DNA of 64,000 nt from Porticoccus sp002390525. Lineage in GTDB: Bacteria; Pseudomonadota; Gammaproteobacteria; Pseudomonadales; Porticoccaceae. Made by a program: the position numbers and the translations under genes. Below are positions 17,608-26,070 of the stretch, piece after piece (the stretch's first letter is position 1; each line of letters opens with the position of its first letter). The stretch lies in NCBI GenBank assembly GCA_943846655.1, contig OX044352.1:868001-932000 (forward strand), read 5' to 3'. The notes under the pieces are model-generated. The model searched no databases. It was not told the origin of the DNA and was given only the letters and a program-made list of their open reading frames with translations.

Positions 17608-18756
17608 TCAAACTAGTAGTTTTTCTAGGACTCGCTGGTATATGTAGCTTAGGCAATCTAATTCTTTGATATTAACGCATTCGTCAACTTTATGGATGGT
17701 AGTATTTACAGGACCAAGCTCTAAAACTTGGCTTCCATAGGGTGCAATAAAGCGCCCGTCTGAAGTGCCGCCTGCTGTGGATAATTTAGTTTTTAAGCCT
17801 GCCACCTCAAATATGCTCTCTTTTGCAGCATTTATAAGCTCCCCCTCTCCGGTAATAAAAGGCTTGCCGCTTAAAATCCATTTTATCTCATAGTCTACAT
17901 GATTTTTTTGGAGTATTTTTTCTGTCCTATTTTTTATTTCATCTTCAGTAATTTCAGTTGAGAAGCGAAAATTAAATACTACTTTAGCCTCACCTGGAAT
18001 CACATTAGTCGCTCCAGTACCGGCATTAATATTTGATATTTGGAAGGTTGTAGCTGGAAAAAAATTATTTCCGTCATCCCAGTGCTCTTTAGCAAGATCA
18101 TCTAAGGCAGGTGATATTTTATGTATAGGGTTATCCGCTATTTGAGGATAGGCGACATGACCCTGAATACCTCTTACAATTAACTCACCATTAAGTGACC
18201 CTCTTCGTCCGTTTTTAATGATATCTCCAGTTATTACTGAGCTAGAAGGCTCACCAATAAGACACCACTCAGGAATTTCATTTTGACTTTTCAGATATTC
18301 AACTGCTTTAACTGTTCCGTTTAAAGCCGGCCCTTCCTCGTCGCTAGTTATAAGAAAGGCAACTCTACCTTTATGCACGGGATATGCGGATATAAATCTT
18401 TCGGTTGCAGTTATCATTGCGGCAAGAGAACCCTTCATATCTGCCGCACCCCGACCATAAAGGAAATCTCCATCTAGGGTTGGCTGGAAGGGCGGATGAC
18501 TCCAGAAATTTTCATCACCTGCAGGTACAACATCTGTATGCCCGGCAAAACATAATGTCGGACCCACATCACCATGAACTGCCCAAAAATTCTTAACATT
18601 ACCGTAAGGTAGATTTTGAATTTTAAAGCCAGATGACTCTAACCGATTTATCATTAATTTCTGGCAACCAGCGTCTTCTGGTGTTATAGATTTTAGCTTT
18701 ATTAGATCGCAAGCCAGCTTTATAGTTTCGGAACCGTTGTGCGATGGTGTATGCAT
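17608..18756 (-). CDS. dapE: Succinyl-diaminopimelate desuccinylase
   Basis: Di-zinc hydrolase releasing LL-diaminopimelate from its N-succinyl form. The 382-aa M20-family protein has the metal and catalytic motifs FAGHTDVVPAGD, YGRGAADMKGSL, TSDEEGPA (catalytic Glu and metal Glu) and the late NTTIHKVDECV histidine. The lid/dimerisation domain (about 180-295, RRGSLNGELIVRG and HVAYPQ) is complete. Last gene of the minus-strand map-glnD-dapC-nth-yffB-dapD-dapE series. Confidence 0.96.
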   Translation of the reverse strand: MHTPSHNGSETIKLACDLIKLKSITPEDAGCQKLMINRLESSGFKIQNLPYGNVKNFWAVHGDVGPTLCFAGHTDVVPAGDENFWSHPPFQPTLDGDFLYGRGAADMKGSLAAMITATERFISAYPVHKGRVAFLITSDEEGPALNGTVKAVEYLKSQNEIPEWCLIGEPSSSVITGDIIKNGRRGSLNGELIVRGIQGHVAYPQIADNPIHKISPALDDLAKEHWDDGNNFFPATTFQISNINAGTGATNVIPGEAKVVFNFRFSTEITEDEIKNRTEKILQKNHVDYEIKWILSGKPFITGEGELINAAKESIFEVAGLKTKLSTAGGTSDGRFIAPYGSQVLELGPVNTTIHKVDECVNIKELDCLSYIYQRVLEKLLV

Positions 18757-18806
18757 AAGCTTAGACCTTGAGTATTTTTTATAAAAAATTATTATAAATA
18801 ACGTGC

Positions 18807-19838
18807 TTAATTTGAGCTATGTAAATCGTCATTTAATATAACTGCCGAGTCGTTAGTTAGGCACTCCACAGCACCTGTTTGAGAGTTTCGTCTAAACAGA
18901 AGATCATTTTTATTTGCTAAATCGCGAGCTTTCAGTTGAACTATTAGTTGCCCTTTATCACCTATTAATTTAACTTTTGTACCTGCAGTTATATAGAGTC
19001 CTGCTTCGATTGTACAACGATCACCCAATGGTATACCAAGCCCAGAATTTGCCCCTAGTAAACATTTACTTCCAATAGTGATAATAATTTCCCCACCACC
19101 AGACAAAGTCCCCATAGTTGAGCTTCCCCCGCCTAAATCAGAACCTTCTTTAATAAATACACCTTGAGATATTCGCCCTTCAATCATGCTTGTACTCTGT
19201 GTTCCAGCATTAAAGTTTACAAATCCCTCATGCATTATAGTAGTTCCCTCACCAATATAAGCTCCAAGCCTAACTCTTGCTGTATCAGCTATACGAACGC
19301 CCGAGGGAACAACGTAATCTACCATTTTTGGAAATTTATCGATGCTGTTTACAAGTAAAGTTGAACCACTAAGTCGTGCTTCAAGTTGACGATCACCGAG
19401 CTCTCTTATATCTATGGGCCCTTGATTTGTCCATGCGATATTTGGGAGAACACCAAACATTCCATTAAGATTGATACTGTTTGGTTTAACGAGCCTGTAT
19501 GACAGTAAATGAAGCTTAAGGTATGCTTCTTGGACAGAAGTGAGCTCAGCATCATTTTCTAATATAGTAATTAATACTGGTTTTTTTGAATTTATAAGTC
19601 TTTTAGATAATGTGGATAAACTGTGTTCTTGTATCTTTAAAAATTCACCTGAGAGCTCTTCAAGAAGGGAGCCATTTAAAGAAAAAATATGATTTCCACC
19701 TTTATAATTAAAAATTTTTTCTAATACACATAAAAATTTATAGTTAGGATTCAAAATCGGTTCTGGATAAAATATCTCCAGCCATTCCTTCTTTTTATTT
19801 TGCGTCCCAACACCCAAACCAAGGCTAAATAATTTCAT
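18807..19838 (-). CDS. dapD: 2,3,4,5-tetrahydropyridine-2,6-dicarboxylate N-succinyltransferase, Pseudomonas type
   Basis: Transfers succinyl from succinyl-CoA to tetrahydrodipicolinate in the lysine pathway. The 343-aa product is the longer Pseudomonas/actinobacterial-like DapD, not the 274-aa E. coli form. A variable N-terminal domain (1-165) precedes a left-handed beta-helix with hexapeptide repeats (about 170-300: VRIADTARV, GAYIGEGTTI, and the glycine loop DLGGGSSTMGTLSGGG). It lies between yffB and dapE, with a 50-nt gap to dapE. A DnaA-box-like 9-mer at 19611-19619 falls inside it and is probably chance. Confidence 0.95.
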   Translation of the reverse strand: MKLFSLGLGVGTQNKKKEWLEIFYPEPILNPNYKFLCVLEKIFNYKGGNHIFSLNGSLLEELSGEFLKIQEHSLSTLSKRLINSKKPVLITILENDAELTSVQEAYLKLHLLSYRLVKPNSINLNGMFGVLPNIAWTNQGPIDIRELGDRQLEARLSGSTLLVNSIDKFPKMVDYVVPSGVRIADTARVRLGAYIGEGTTIMHEGFVNFNAGTQSTSMIEGRISQGVFIKEGSDLGGGSSTMGTLSGGGEIIITIGSKCLLGANSGLGIPLGDRCTIEAGLYITAGTKVKLIGDKGQLIVQLKARDLANKNDLLFRRNSQTGAVECLTNDSAVILNDDLHSSN

Positions 19839-19874
19839 TATTGTTATTTCCTGAGTGAAAAATCATAATTTAAT

Positions 19875-20237
19875 TTATAAAATTTTAGAAGAAAAAATAG
19901 ATTTATATTTATCTGCTGTGAATCCAACATAAATAGTATCGTTAACATCTAGTATAGGTCTCTTAATTATTATTGGTAGCTTAAACAGCAGATCAGTATT
20001 TTTTTCTTCTAGAAATTCTTTTTGTACTTTTAGTGAAAGCCCTCTCCAGGTGGCGCTTCTTTTATTGATAATCGCTTCAACTTTTGACTTAAGAAGCCAT
20101 TTTTTAAGCACCCCTTTGCTAAACTGATCGCTTCTAATATCATGAAAAATATACTCTATATTAGACTGCTCCAACCATTTTCTTGCTCTACGGACTGTAT
20201 CGCAATTTTTAATACCATAAATTTTTGTTATTGCCAT
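19875..20237 (-). CDS. yffB: ArsC/Spx-family thioredoxin-fold protein (YffB-like)
   Basis: A 120-aa protein of the arsenate reductase/Spx family. It has a single active-site cysteine in YGIKNCDTVRRARKW (Cys13), then FHDIRSD and the family stretch INKRSATWRGL. No arsenic genes are nearby. Its place between nth and dapD-dapE copies the yffB-dapE pairing known in E. coli and Pseudomonas, so the arsenate role is doubtful. Its real function is unknown; a glutathione-dependent thiol reductase has been suggested for the family. Confidence 0.88.
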   Translation of the reverse strand: MAITKIYGIKNCDTVRRARKWLEQSNIEYIFHDIRSDQFSKGVLKKWLLKSKVEAIINKRSATWRGLSLKVQKEFLEEKNTDLLFKLPIIIKRPILDVNDTIYVGFTADKYKSIFSSKIL

Positions 20238-20318
20238 ATTTAAGCTAACTTAGAATAAATTTCGATATAAAATTATAAATATATAGCAATATACTTATCA
20301 AATTTTAATGTAAATACA

Positions 20319-20972
20319 TCATGCTTTTTTTGTCTTCATCGGTTTTTTTCTATTTGGGTATAATTTGGTGCAGATTTGACAAATAGTACCATCGCAATTC
20401 CATGCAGAGCAGAACTCCCTGCCAAAGTAAATGAACTGAAGATGGAGTTTATTCCAACTAGATTTTGGGAAAAGTGTCTTCAAGTCTTTTTCTGTTTTAG
20501 TTACGCTTTTGCCATTCGTTAATCCCCATCTTTGAGCAAGTCGATGTATGTGTGTATCAACTGGAAAAGCAGGGTGTCCGAAACCTTGCGACATAACTAC
20601 ACTTGCTGTTTTATGACCAACACCTGGAAGAGTTTCCAGCAGCTCTATACACTCTGGTACTTCACAATAAAATTTATTCACAAGAATATTTGATAGTTCA
20701 TGTATGGCCCTAGATTTTTTTGGCGCCAGACCGCATGGTCGAATTATTTCATAAATAGTTTGAATTGGAATTTTAGACATATCTTTTGGATTATCCGCAA
20801 CCTCAAAAAGTATTGGTGTAACTTGATTTACACGAGAGTCTGTGCATTGTGCAGAGAGAAGCACGGCAACTAATAAACTGTATACATCCTTATGAGCCAG
20901 AGGTATGGGTATAGATGGGTATATTTGGTTCAGCTTAAGGTGTATATATTCAGCCCTTTGTTTTTTTAGCAT
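20319..20972 (-). CDS. nth: Endonuclease III (DNA glycosylase/AP lyase) with variant cysteine cluster
   Basis: Bifunctional glycosylase/AP lyase that removes oxidised pyrimidines. The 217-aa protein has the helix-hairpin-helix LPGVGHKTASVV with the catalytic lysine, and the catalytic aspartate in FPVDTHIHRLAQR. The C-terminal cysteines are spaced C-x4-C-x4-C-x2-C (FCSAWNCDGTICQIC) instead of the classical C-x6-C-x2-C-x5-C of E. coli Nth, so the [4Fe-4S] site is of a variant type. It overlaps the end of dapC by 7 nt, indicating translational coupling. This is an unusual genomic neighbourhood for nth, which in many gammas is near rnf. Confidence 0.92.
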   Translation of the reverse strand: MLKKQRAEYIHLKLNQIYPSIPIPLAHKDVYSLLVAVLLSAQCTDSRVNQVTPILFEVADNPKDMSKIPIQTIYEIIRPCGLAPKKSRAIHELSNILVNKFYCEVPECIELLETLPGVGHKTASVVMSQGFGHPAFPVDTHIHRLAQRWGLTNGKSVTKTEKDLKTLFPKSSWNKLHLQFIYFGREFCSAWNCDGTICQICTKLYPNRKKPMKTKKA

Positions 20973-22186
20973 TTTTTATTTTTTCTTGAAGATATAATAA
21001 ACTGTTTTATTCTTTCAGCGGCCTCTCGGCATTCATGAACTGGAGCTACGAGTGCCATTCTCACGTAGTTTTCTCCAGGGTTTTTATTTTTTGATAGCCT
21101 GCCAAGATATCGACCAGGCAGAACAGTAACATTTTGTTGTAAGTAAAGATTTTGACAGAAACTTTCATCACTACCTAATTCAGCTGGTGAAATATTCATC
21201 CAAAGATAAAATCCTCCATCTGGGATATCAAGAGGTAATGTGGTTCCTAAAATTTCTCGAAAATCATTGAATTTTTGTCTATATTTTCTTCGATTTTCTT
21301 GTACATGTTTTTCGTCATTCCATGCTGCAATACTTGCTAGTTGAGTAGTCAGCGGCATAGCGCAACCATGATACGTTCTGTATTTTAAAAATTTCTCCAA
21401 GATATCAGCGTCTCCAGCAACGAAGCCTGATCTCAGACCAGGTAAATTAGAACGCTTTGATAGACTATGAAACACCACACATCTCTTATAGTTGTAGCGA
21501 CGAATTATAGAGCAGGCTTCAAGTAATCCAGCGGGTGGTTTTTCTTCATTATAATATATTTCAGAGTAGCATTCGTCACTTGCTATAATAAAATCATATT
21601 TGTCGGCTAACTTTATAAGCTCATGCATTTTACTATTGCTTAGCACAGCTCCACTAGGATTTCCTGGAGAGCATATATATATTAATTGGCACGTCCTCCA
21701 GATTTTTTCTGGTACAGAGGTGAAGTCAGTCAAGTAACCAGTTTCTTCATCACAGTTTAGAAAATATATATTAGCACCCGACAATATAGACGCCCCTTCA
21801 TAGATTTGATAGAAAGGATTTGGCATTAAAACAGTTGGACTGTTTGATCTGTCAATAGTAGCTTGAGCAAAAGCAAAAAGTGCCTCCCGCGTACCATTTA
21901 CAGGCAAAATCTGTGACTCTGGGTCTATAGAGTTAAGATTAAAACGATTTTTCAGCCAAATTGATATTGCCTGCCTAAGCTCTGTAGTTCCTTTGGTGTT
22001 AGGGTAAACAGACACCTTTTCCATTGAGGCAGCGATTGTACGAGCAATAAATTCTGGTGGTGGATGTTTTGGCTCACCAATCGATAAGGGAATATTTTTA
22101 AGTGATTTCGGTGGTTCGAGCCCAGAACAAAGTGCAGAAAGTCTCTCAAAAGGATATTGTTGGAGTTGTTCGAGATCAGTATTCAT
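20966..22186 (-). CDS. dapC: Succinyldiaminopimelate transaminase
   Basis: Class I/II PLP aminotransferase that makes N-succinyl-LL-diaminopimelate from the 2-oxo precursor with glutamate. The 406-aa product has the PLP motifs LPVNGTREALFAFAQ, SPGNPSGAVL, ASDECYSEIYY and the lysine in FHSLSKRSNLPGLRSGF. It matches the proteobacterial DapC subgroup, and its position with dapD, dapE and glnD supports this over a generic aminotransferase. 21 nt after glnD. Confidence 0.92.
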   Translation of the reverse strand: MNTDLEQLQQYPFERLSALCSGLEPPKSLKNIPLSIGEPKHPPPEFIARTIAASMEKVSVYPNTKGTTELRQAISIWLKNRFNLNSIDPESQILPVNGTREALFAFAQATIDRSNSPTVLMPNPFYQIYEGASILSGANIYFLNCDEETGYLTDFTSVPEKIWRTCQLIYICSPGNPSGAVLSNSKMHELIKLADKYDFIIASDECYSEIYYNEEKPPAGLLEACSIIRRYNYKRCVVFHSLSKRSNLPGLRSGFVAGDADILEKFLKYRTYHGCAMPLTTQLASIAAWNDEKHVQENRRKYRQKFNDFREILGTTLPLDIPDGGFYLWMNISPAELGSDESFCQNLYLQQNVTVLPGRYLGRLSKNKNPGENYVRMALVAPVHECREAAERIKQFIISSRKNKKC

Positions 22187-22207
22187 AAGTTATCTTCTGT
22201 AAATTTT

Positions 22208-24961
22208 TCAATTCCATAGACTCATTTTTTGGAGTGGTGCTCCTTCTATTTCTTTCATTACCCGTGCATCAAGTTCATCGCATATTGCTTGTGCTAGTTG
22301 CGAGCAGACAAAATGGTCACTCAGGGGTTTATAGTTCGCATCTACCACATGAAAAACATCTTCGACTCGTTCTCCGAGAGTTGATATTTTTGCACTTATA
22401 AGCTGGAGTTTGAATTCCATAAAAATTTGACCTAAACATAAAAGCAAGCCTGGCCTATCAGGCGTAATTACCTCGAGAGTTGTAGATAGCCTAGGGAGAT
22501 CGGTGCTGATGACTACATTAGTTGTTGTGCTAAATTGTTTGAGATCTTGCGGGATCCTTCTAGATGAATAAAGAATAGTTTGCTCAGGGTTACGAAAAGC
22601 TTCGTTGAGGGTATTTTTAATTTGAGAAACAATCTTAATATTTTCTCCGAACGGTTTATCATCTTGATTTACTACATAGAAGATATCGAATGTGGTTTCT
22701 TTGATTTGCTTATTTAAACTACTACTTGTAGTTGTATGTAAGCTTGCATCAAGAATTTTAAGTTGAAGTTTATCAAGCGTCGATGCAATTATTGGAAAGA
22801 CTTTATACAATCCATTGGTCCCTATGAATATTTGTGTAGCAATCGGTGCTCCCAAACCTTTATCTTTTATCAAAATTATAGGTTTATTTTCTTTATTATT
22901 TTTTAATATAGCCTCTGTGTATCGTACAATATCATTCGCATTTTCTCTTAGAAAAAAATCGTCATCGAGGCCAGCCCATATTTTTTCAACAGTAATTTTA
23001 GATGATTCATTTATATTCTTAATAGCTTCATCTTTAGTATTTTTAACCCACTGTTCTCGGCTCTCTGGGTTTTCAAGGCCACGGTTTAAGGCTTTTTTTG
23101 TTTCATTATAAAGTTGGCGCATCAACGACGCTTTCCAATCGTTCCAGAGATCTGGATTTGTAGCAATAATGTCTGCGACAGTTAAAACTAACAGATAATC
23201 TAACTTTATCTGGGACCCAATGATTTTGGCAAATTTATGAATAACATCTGGGTCAGAAATATCATCTCTTTGAGATGTACTTGACATTAATAGGTGGTTC
23301 TCTACAAGCCATGCAACTAATTCTGATTCAGTTTTTGACATATAATGTCGTACGCAAAATTCAGCAGCGTCTACTGCCCCTAAAACTGAGTGATCACCAC
23401 CTCTTCCTTTGCCTATATCATGATATAGGCCAGCGATGAAAGCTAATTCAGGCTTAGGTAAATTTTTATAAACATAAGCAGTAGTAGGGTACCTATGAGC
23501 TTCTTCAGGTTTATCGAAGTTACGCATATTTTTTATTAACTGAAGTGTGTGTGCATCTACTGGATATTGATGGAATAAATCATGTTGAGTTTGCCCAATA
23601 ATCGCACCAAATTCAGGCAAATATCTTCCAAGTATACCATATCTTGTCATACGCTGAAGCTGGGTAGTCATATTGTATGGGGAACGCAATAAACGTAAAA
23701 ACAATAGCTTATTATCAGGTGAGCTTCGAAATGACTCATCGATTAATTTTCGATATCGGCGAATCTGTCTAATGGTGGTTGCACGAATACCGACAATTTT
23801 ATTATTTTCTGCAGTCAGGCAAAAAATTTCAAGAAGTGCAGACGGATCTTTATCAAAAACATGATAATTGGTGGTTTCAATATAGCCATTATTAACAACA
23901 AATCTCTGATTTAACTTAATTTTTTCCCCACTTTTTTTATTTTGGAAAATTAACTCACTTAAGCACTGTAACAATGTATCAGTCAATTCTCGAACCGATA
24001 GGACCACTTGATAATAATCCTGCATGAATTGCTCTACACCCATACGTTTTTCGCCATCTTTATATCCAAACAATTTTGCAATCTTACGCTGATGATCAAA
24101 TAAAAGCCGTTCTTCTGGTCTACCTGCAATTAGATGCAAGGCGTAACGAACTCTCCAAAGAAAATCTTGATTTCTTTTTAGCTGTAGATATTCTTCAGGC
24201 GTAATAAAATCATCGTTAATAAGCTCTTCTAATGAGTTTGCTCCAAAATGCCTTTTAGCTACCCAGTTGATAGTTTGAATATCTCTTAGTCCACCAGGCG
24301 CTTCTTTTACATTGGGCTCAAGGTTGTACTCAGTGTTGCCATGCTTAGCATGGCGATTGGTCTGCTCTAAGAGCTTAGCTTTAAAGAATTCATTAGATGG
24401 CCACAACTTAAGTGGCCAGATTCTATCTGGACTGGTTTTCTTGAGCATATTATTTCTAATAGCGTCTTCACCACATATAGTTCTTGTTTCCATTATATTG
24501 GTTGCGATAGTCACATCTCTTTTTGCAGCGCTAACGCAATCAGAGATTGATCGAACACTATGGCCTATTTTTAACTGTATATCCCATAAAAACGCGAGGA
24601 AAGCTTCTATATTTTTTTGATATAAATTTATTTTATTTGAGCTAACTAATATCATTAAATCGATGTCCGAATGAGGGTGAAGTTCTCCTCTTCCATATCC
24701 TCCAACAGCTAAGAGAGATATTTTTTTATCCCATTCGAACTGACCCCAGGCATATTTGAGAATGATATCGATGAAAGAGGTCTTTGCTTTTAATAGATCC
24801 GCTGTTTTTTCTTCATTCTTGAATTTTTCTTCAAGGCTAAATTCAGCCTTCTGAATAGCATTTTTGTATACTTGTATAGTATTTCCACGACTTAATTCTT
24901 TTACAAACTTTTGTTCGTCAAATATATAAAATTTGGTTGGATCTGTCGTCATCTTACCCAT
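22208..24961 (-). CDS. glnD: PII uridylyltransferase/uridylyl-removing enzyme
   Basis: Senses glutamine and controls nitrogen metabolism by adding or removing UMP on PII proteins. The 917-aa protein is full length. A nucleotidyltransferase domain has GGYGRGELHPHSDIDLMIL (about 85-105). An HD domain has AGLYHDIGKGRGGDHS (about 515-530). Two C-terminal ACT domains follow (about 715-790 and 825-900, the latter beginning LEVITPDRPGLLLCLG). The start codon overlaps the map stop codon (TGATG), so translation is coupled. The map-glnD order is conserved across Gammaproteobacteria. Confidence 0.97.
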   Translation of the reverse strand: MGKMTTDPTKFYIFDEQKFVKELSRGNTIQVYKNAIQKAEFSLEEKFKNEEKTADLLKAKTSFIDIILKYAWGQFEWDKKISLLAVGGYGRGELHPHSDIDLMILVSSNKINLYQKNIEAFLAFLWDIQLKIGHSVRSISDCVSAAKRDVTIATNIMETRTICGEDAIRNNMLKKTSPDRIWPLKLWPSNEFFKAKLLEQTNRHAKHGNTEYNLEPNVKEAPGGLRDIQTINWVAKRHFGANSLEELINDDFITPEEYLQLKRNQDFLWRVRYALHLIAGRPEERLLFDHQRKIAKLFGYKDGEKRMGVEQFMQDYYQVVLSVRELTDTLLQCLSELIFQNKKSGEKIKLNQRFVVNNGYIETTNYHVFDKDPSALLEIFCLTAENNKIVGIRATTIRQIRRYRKLIDESFRSSPDNKLLFLRLLRSPYNMTTQLQRMTRYGILGRYLPEFGAIIGQTQHDLFHQYPVDAHTLQLIKNMRNFDKPEEAHRYPTTAYVYKNLPKPELAFIAGLYHDIGKGRGGDHSVLGAVDAAEFCVRHYMSKTESELVAWLVENHLLMSSTSQRDDISDPDVIHKFAKIIGSQIKLDYLLVLTVADIIATNPDLWNDWKASLMRQLYNETKKALNRGLENPESREQWVKNTKDEAIKNINESSKITVEKIWAGLDDDFFLRENANDIVRYTEAILKNNKENKPIILIKDKGLGAPIATQIFIGTNGLYKVFPIIASTLDKLQLKILDASLHTTTSSSLNKQIKETTFDIFYVVNQDDKPFGENIKIVSQIKNTLNEAFRNPEQTILYSSRRIPQDLKQFSTTTNVVISTDLPRLSTTLEVITPDRPGLLLCLGQIFMEFKLQLISAKISTLGERVEDVFHVVDANYKPLSDHFVCSQLAQAICDELDARVMKEIEGAPLQKMSLWN

Positions 24962-25731
24962 CAGAAAGACTCTTCGCTGCGAGCAGTTAGAACCTCAACT
25001 CCATTACTGGTTATTGCGAGCGTATGCTCCCATTGGGCGGATAATCTTCCATCGAGGGTTTCGACAGTCCACCCATCTTTTTTCACTTTAGTTTGGTGTT
25101 TTCCTGCATTTATCATAGGTTCGATTGTAAAAGTCATACCTTCTTGCATTACAAAGCCTGTACCAGGTCGGCCATAATGAAGTATTTGCGGATCTTGATG
25201 AAATTCTGTGCCAATACCATGCCCACAATAGTCTCTAACCACGCTATAATGGTTTTTTTCAACGTGATGTTGAATGATGTGCCCAATGTCTCCAAGGCGT
25301 ACACCAGGCCTTACAATAGATATAGCCTTGTATAGACTTTCTTGACATATATCTACTAACCGTTTTGCATGACTAGGTATTGTCCCCACAAAAAACATTT
25401 TACTAGTATCCCCAAAATAACCATCTTTAATCACAGTGATATCTATATTTAGAATATCACCATTCTTAAGAATTTTTCTCTCTGATGGTATTCCATGACA
25501 AACCACTTGATTGACTGATGTGCAAATAGATTTTGGAAAACCTTTATAGTTAAGCGGTGCTGGTATAGCTTTTTGTTCATCAACTATATAGTTATGGCAG
25601 ATTATATTTAATTCTTCAGTTGATACTCCGCTAGAAACATACGGTTCTATCATTTCAAGAACTTCTGCAGCGAGCTTTCCAGCGATCCGCATTTTTTTTA
25701 GCTCATCCACACTTTTTATATGCACTGACAT
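24961..25731 (-). CDS. map: Methionine aminopeptidase type I
   Basis: Removes the initiator methionine from nascent proteins. The 256-aa product has the five metal ligands: Asp in NIDITVIKDG, Asp in FGDTSKMF, His in CGHGIGTEFH, Glu in FTIEPMI and Glu in SAQWEHTLAI. I place the start at the ATG at 25731 (MSVHIKSVDEL) rather than the TTG at 25743, because the family begins here. The ATG itself lies inside a TGACATGTCA palindrome. Divergent from rpsB, as in E. coli, and the head of the minus-strand operon. Confidence 0.95.
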   Translation of the reverse strand: MSVHIKSVDELKKMRIAGKLAAEVLEMIEPYVSSGVSTEELNIICHNYIVDEQKAIPAPLNYKGFPKSICTSVNQVVCHGIPSERKILKNGDILNIDITVIKDGYFGDTSKMFFVGTIPSHAKRLVDICQESLYKAISIVRPGVRLGDIGHIIQHHVEKNHYSVVRDYCGHGIGTEFHQDPQILHYGRPGTGFVMQEGMTFTIEPMINAGKHQTKVKKDGWTVETLDGRLSAQWEHTLAITSNGVEVLTARSEESF

Positions 25732-25735
25732 GTCA
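25726..25735. promoter_or_regulatory. Palindrome TGACATGTCA over the map start codon
   Basis: A perfect 10-bp palindrome spanning the map ATG. With flanks it reads AAATGACATGTCAG on the minus strand, identical to the second copy at 25815. The pair could be an operator; no regulator is known to me. Confidence 0.4.
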
Positions 25736-25814
25736 TTTACCAAACGATTATTTTCACCGTTATTATAATATAGGATTGCGAACTTCAGTAGAATATTTAG
25801 CTGACTTTTAAAAA

Positions 25815-25824
25815 TGACATGTCA
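25815..25824. promoter_or_regulatory. Second TGACATGTCA palindrome between map and rpsB
   Basis: Same 10-mer as at 25726, inside AAATGACATGTCAG on the plus strand, 89 nt from the first copy. It lies about 90 nt upstream of the inferred rpsB -35 box. Confidence 0.4.
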
Positions 25825-25914
25825 GACTAAAAATATAATCTATCAAATTAAAGTTCAAAAAATTCACCCCATACTTGCATCTGGCTTTAAGACTGATCAT
25901 TTAACCAATTTTCG

Positions 25915-25943
25915 TTCACAAATTAACTAAATTATGTTATAAA
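25915..25943 (+). promoter_or_regulatory. Likely sigma-70 promoter for rpsB-tsf
   Basis: TTCACA (25915-25920), a 17-nt spacer and TATAAA (25938-25943) give a near-consensus sigma-70 promoter about 128 nt upstream of the rpsB ATG. Transcription would begin near 25950, leaving a leader of about 120 nt. Confidence 0.55.
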
Positions 25944-25949
25944 CACACC

Positions 25950-26070
25950 GTTAAAGTTTTACACTGAAACTAATGATTCACATATGTCGACACACACTTC
26001 AGGGTGCCTAATATTTAACGGGTTGAATTGTGGGATATATGGAAGCCTAACCCTAACAAAAGGAATTAAA
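25950..26070 (+). promoter_or_regulatory. Structured rpsB 5' leader, candidate S2 autoregulatory element
   Basis: The leader contains two mutually exclusive pairings: AGGGT (26001-26005) with ACCCT (26050-26054), and GGGTT (26020-26024) with AACCC (26049-26053). The shared 3' arm ends about 16 nt before the start codon, near the AAAGGA ribosome-binding site at 26059. Autogenous control of rpsB by S2 through the leader is known in Gammaproteobacteria; that this leader belongs to that class is inferred. Confidence 0.4.

Noticed and set aside
19611..19619. Consensus DnaA box on the minus strand inside dapD
   Set aside because: A 9-mer match within coding sequence is expected about once in an AT-rich window of this size, and no other boxes are near it.
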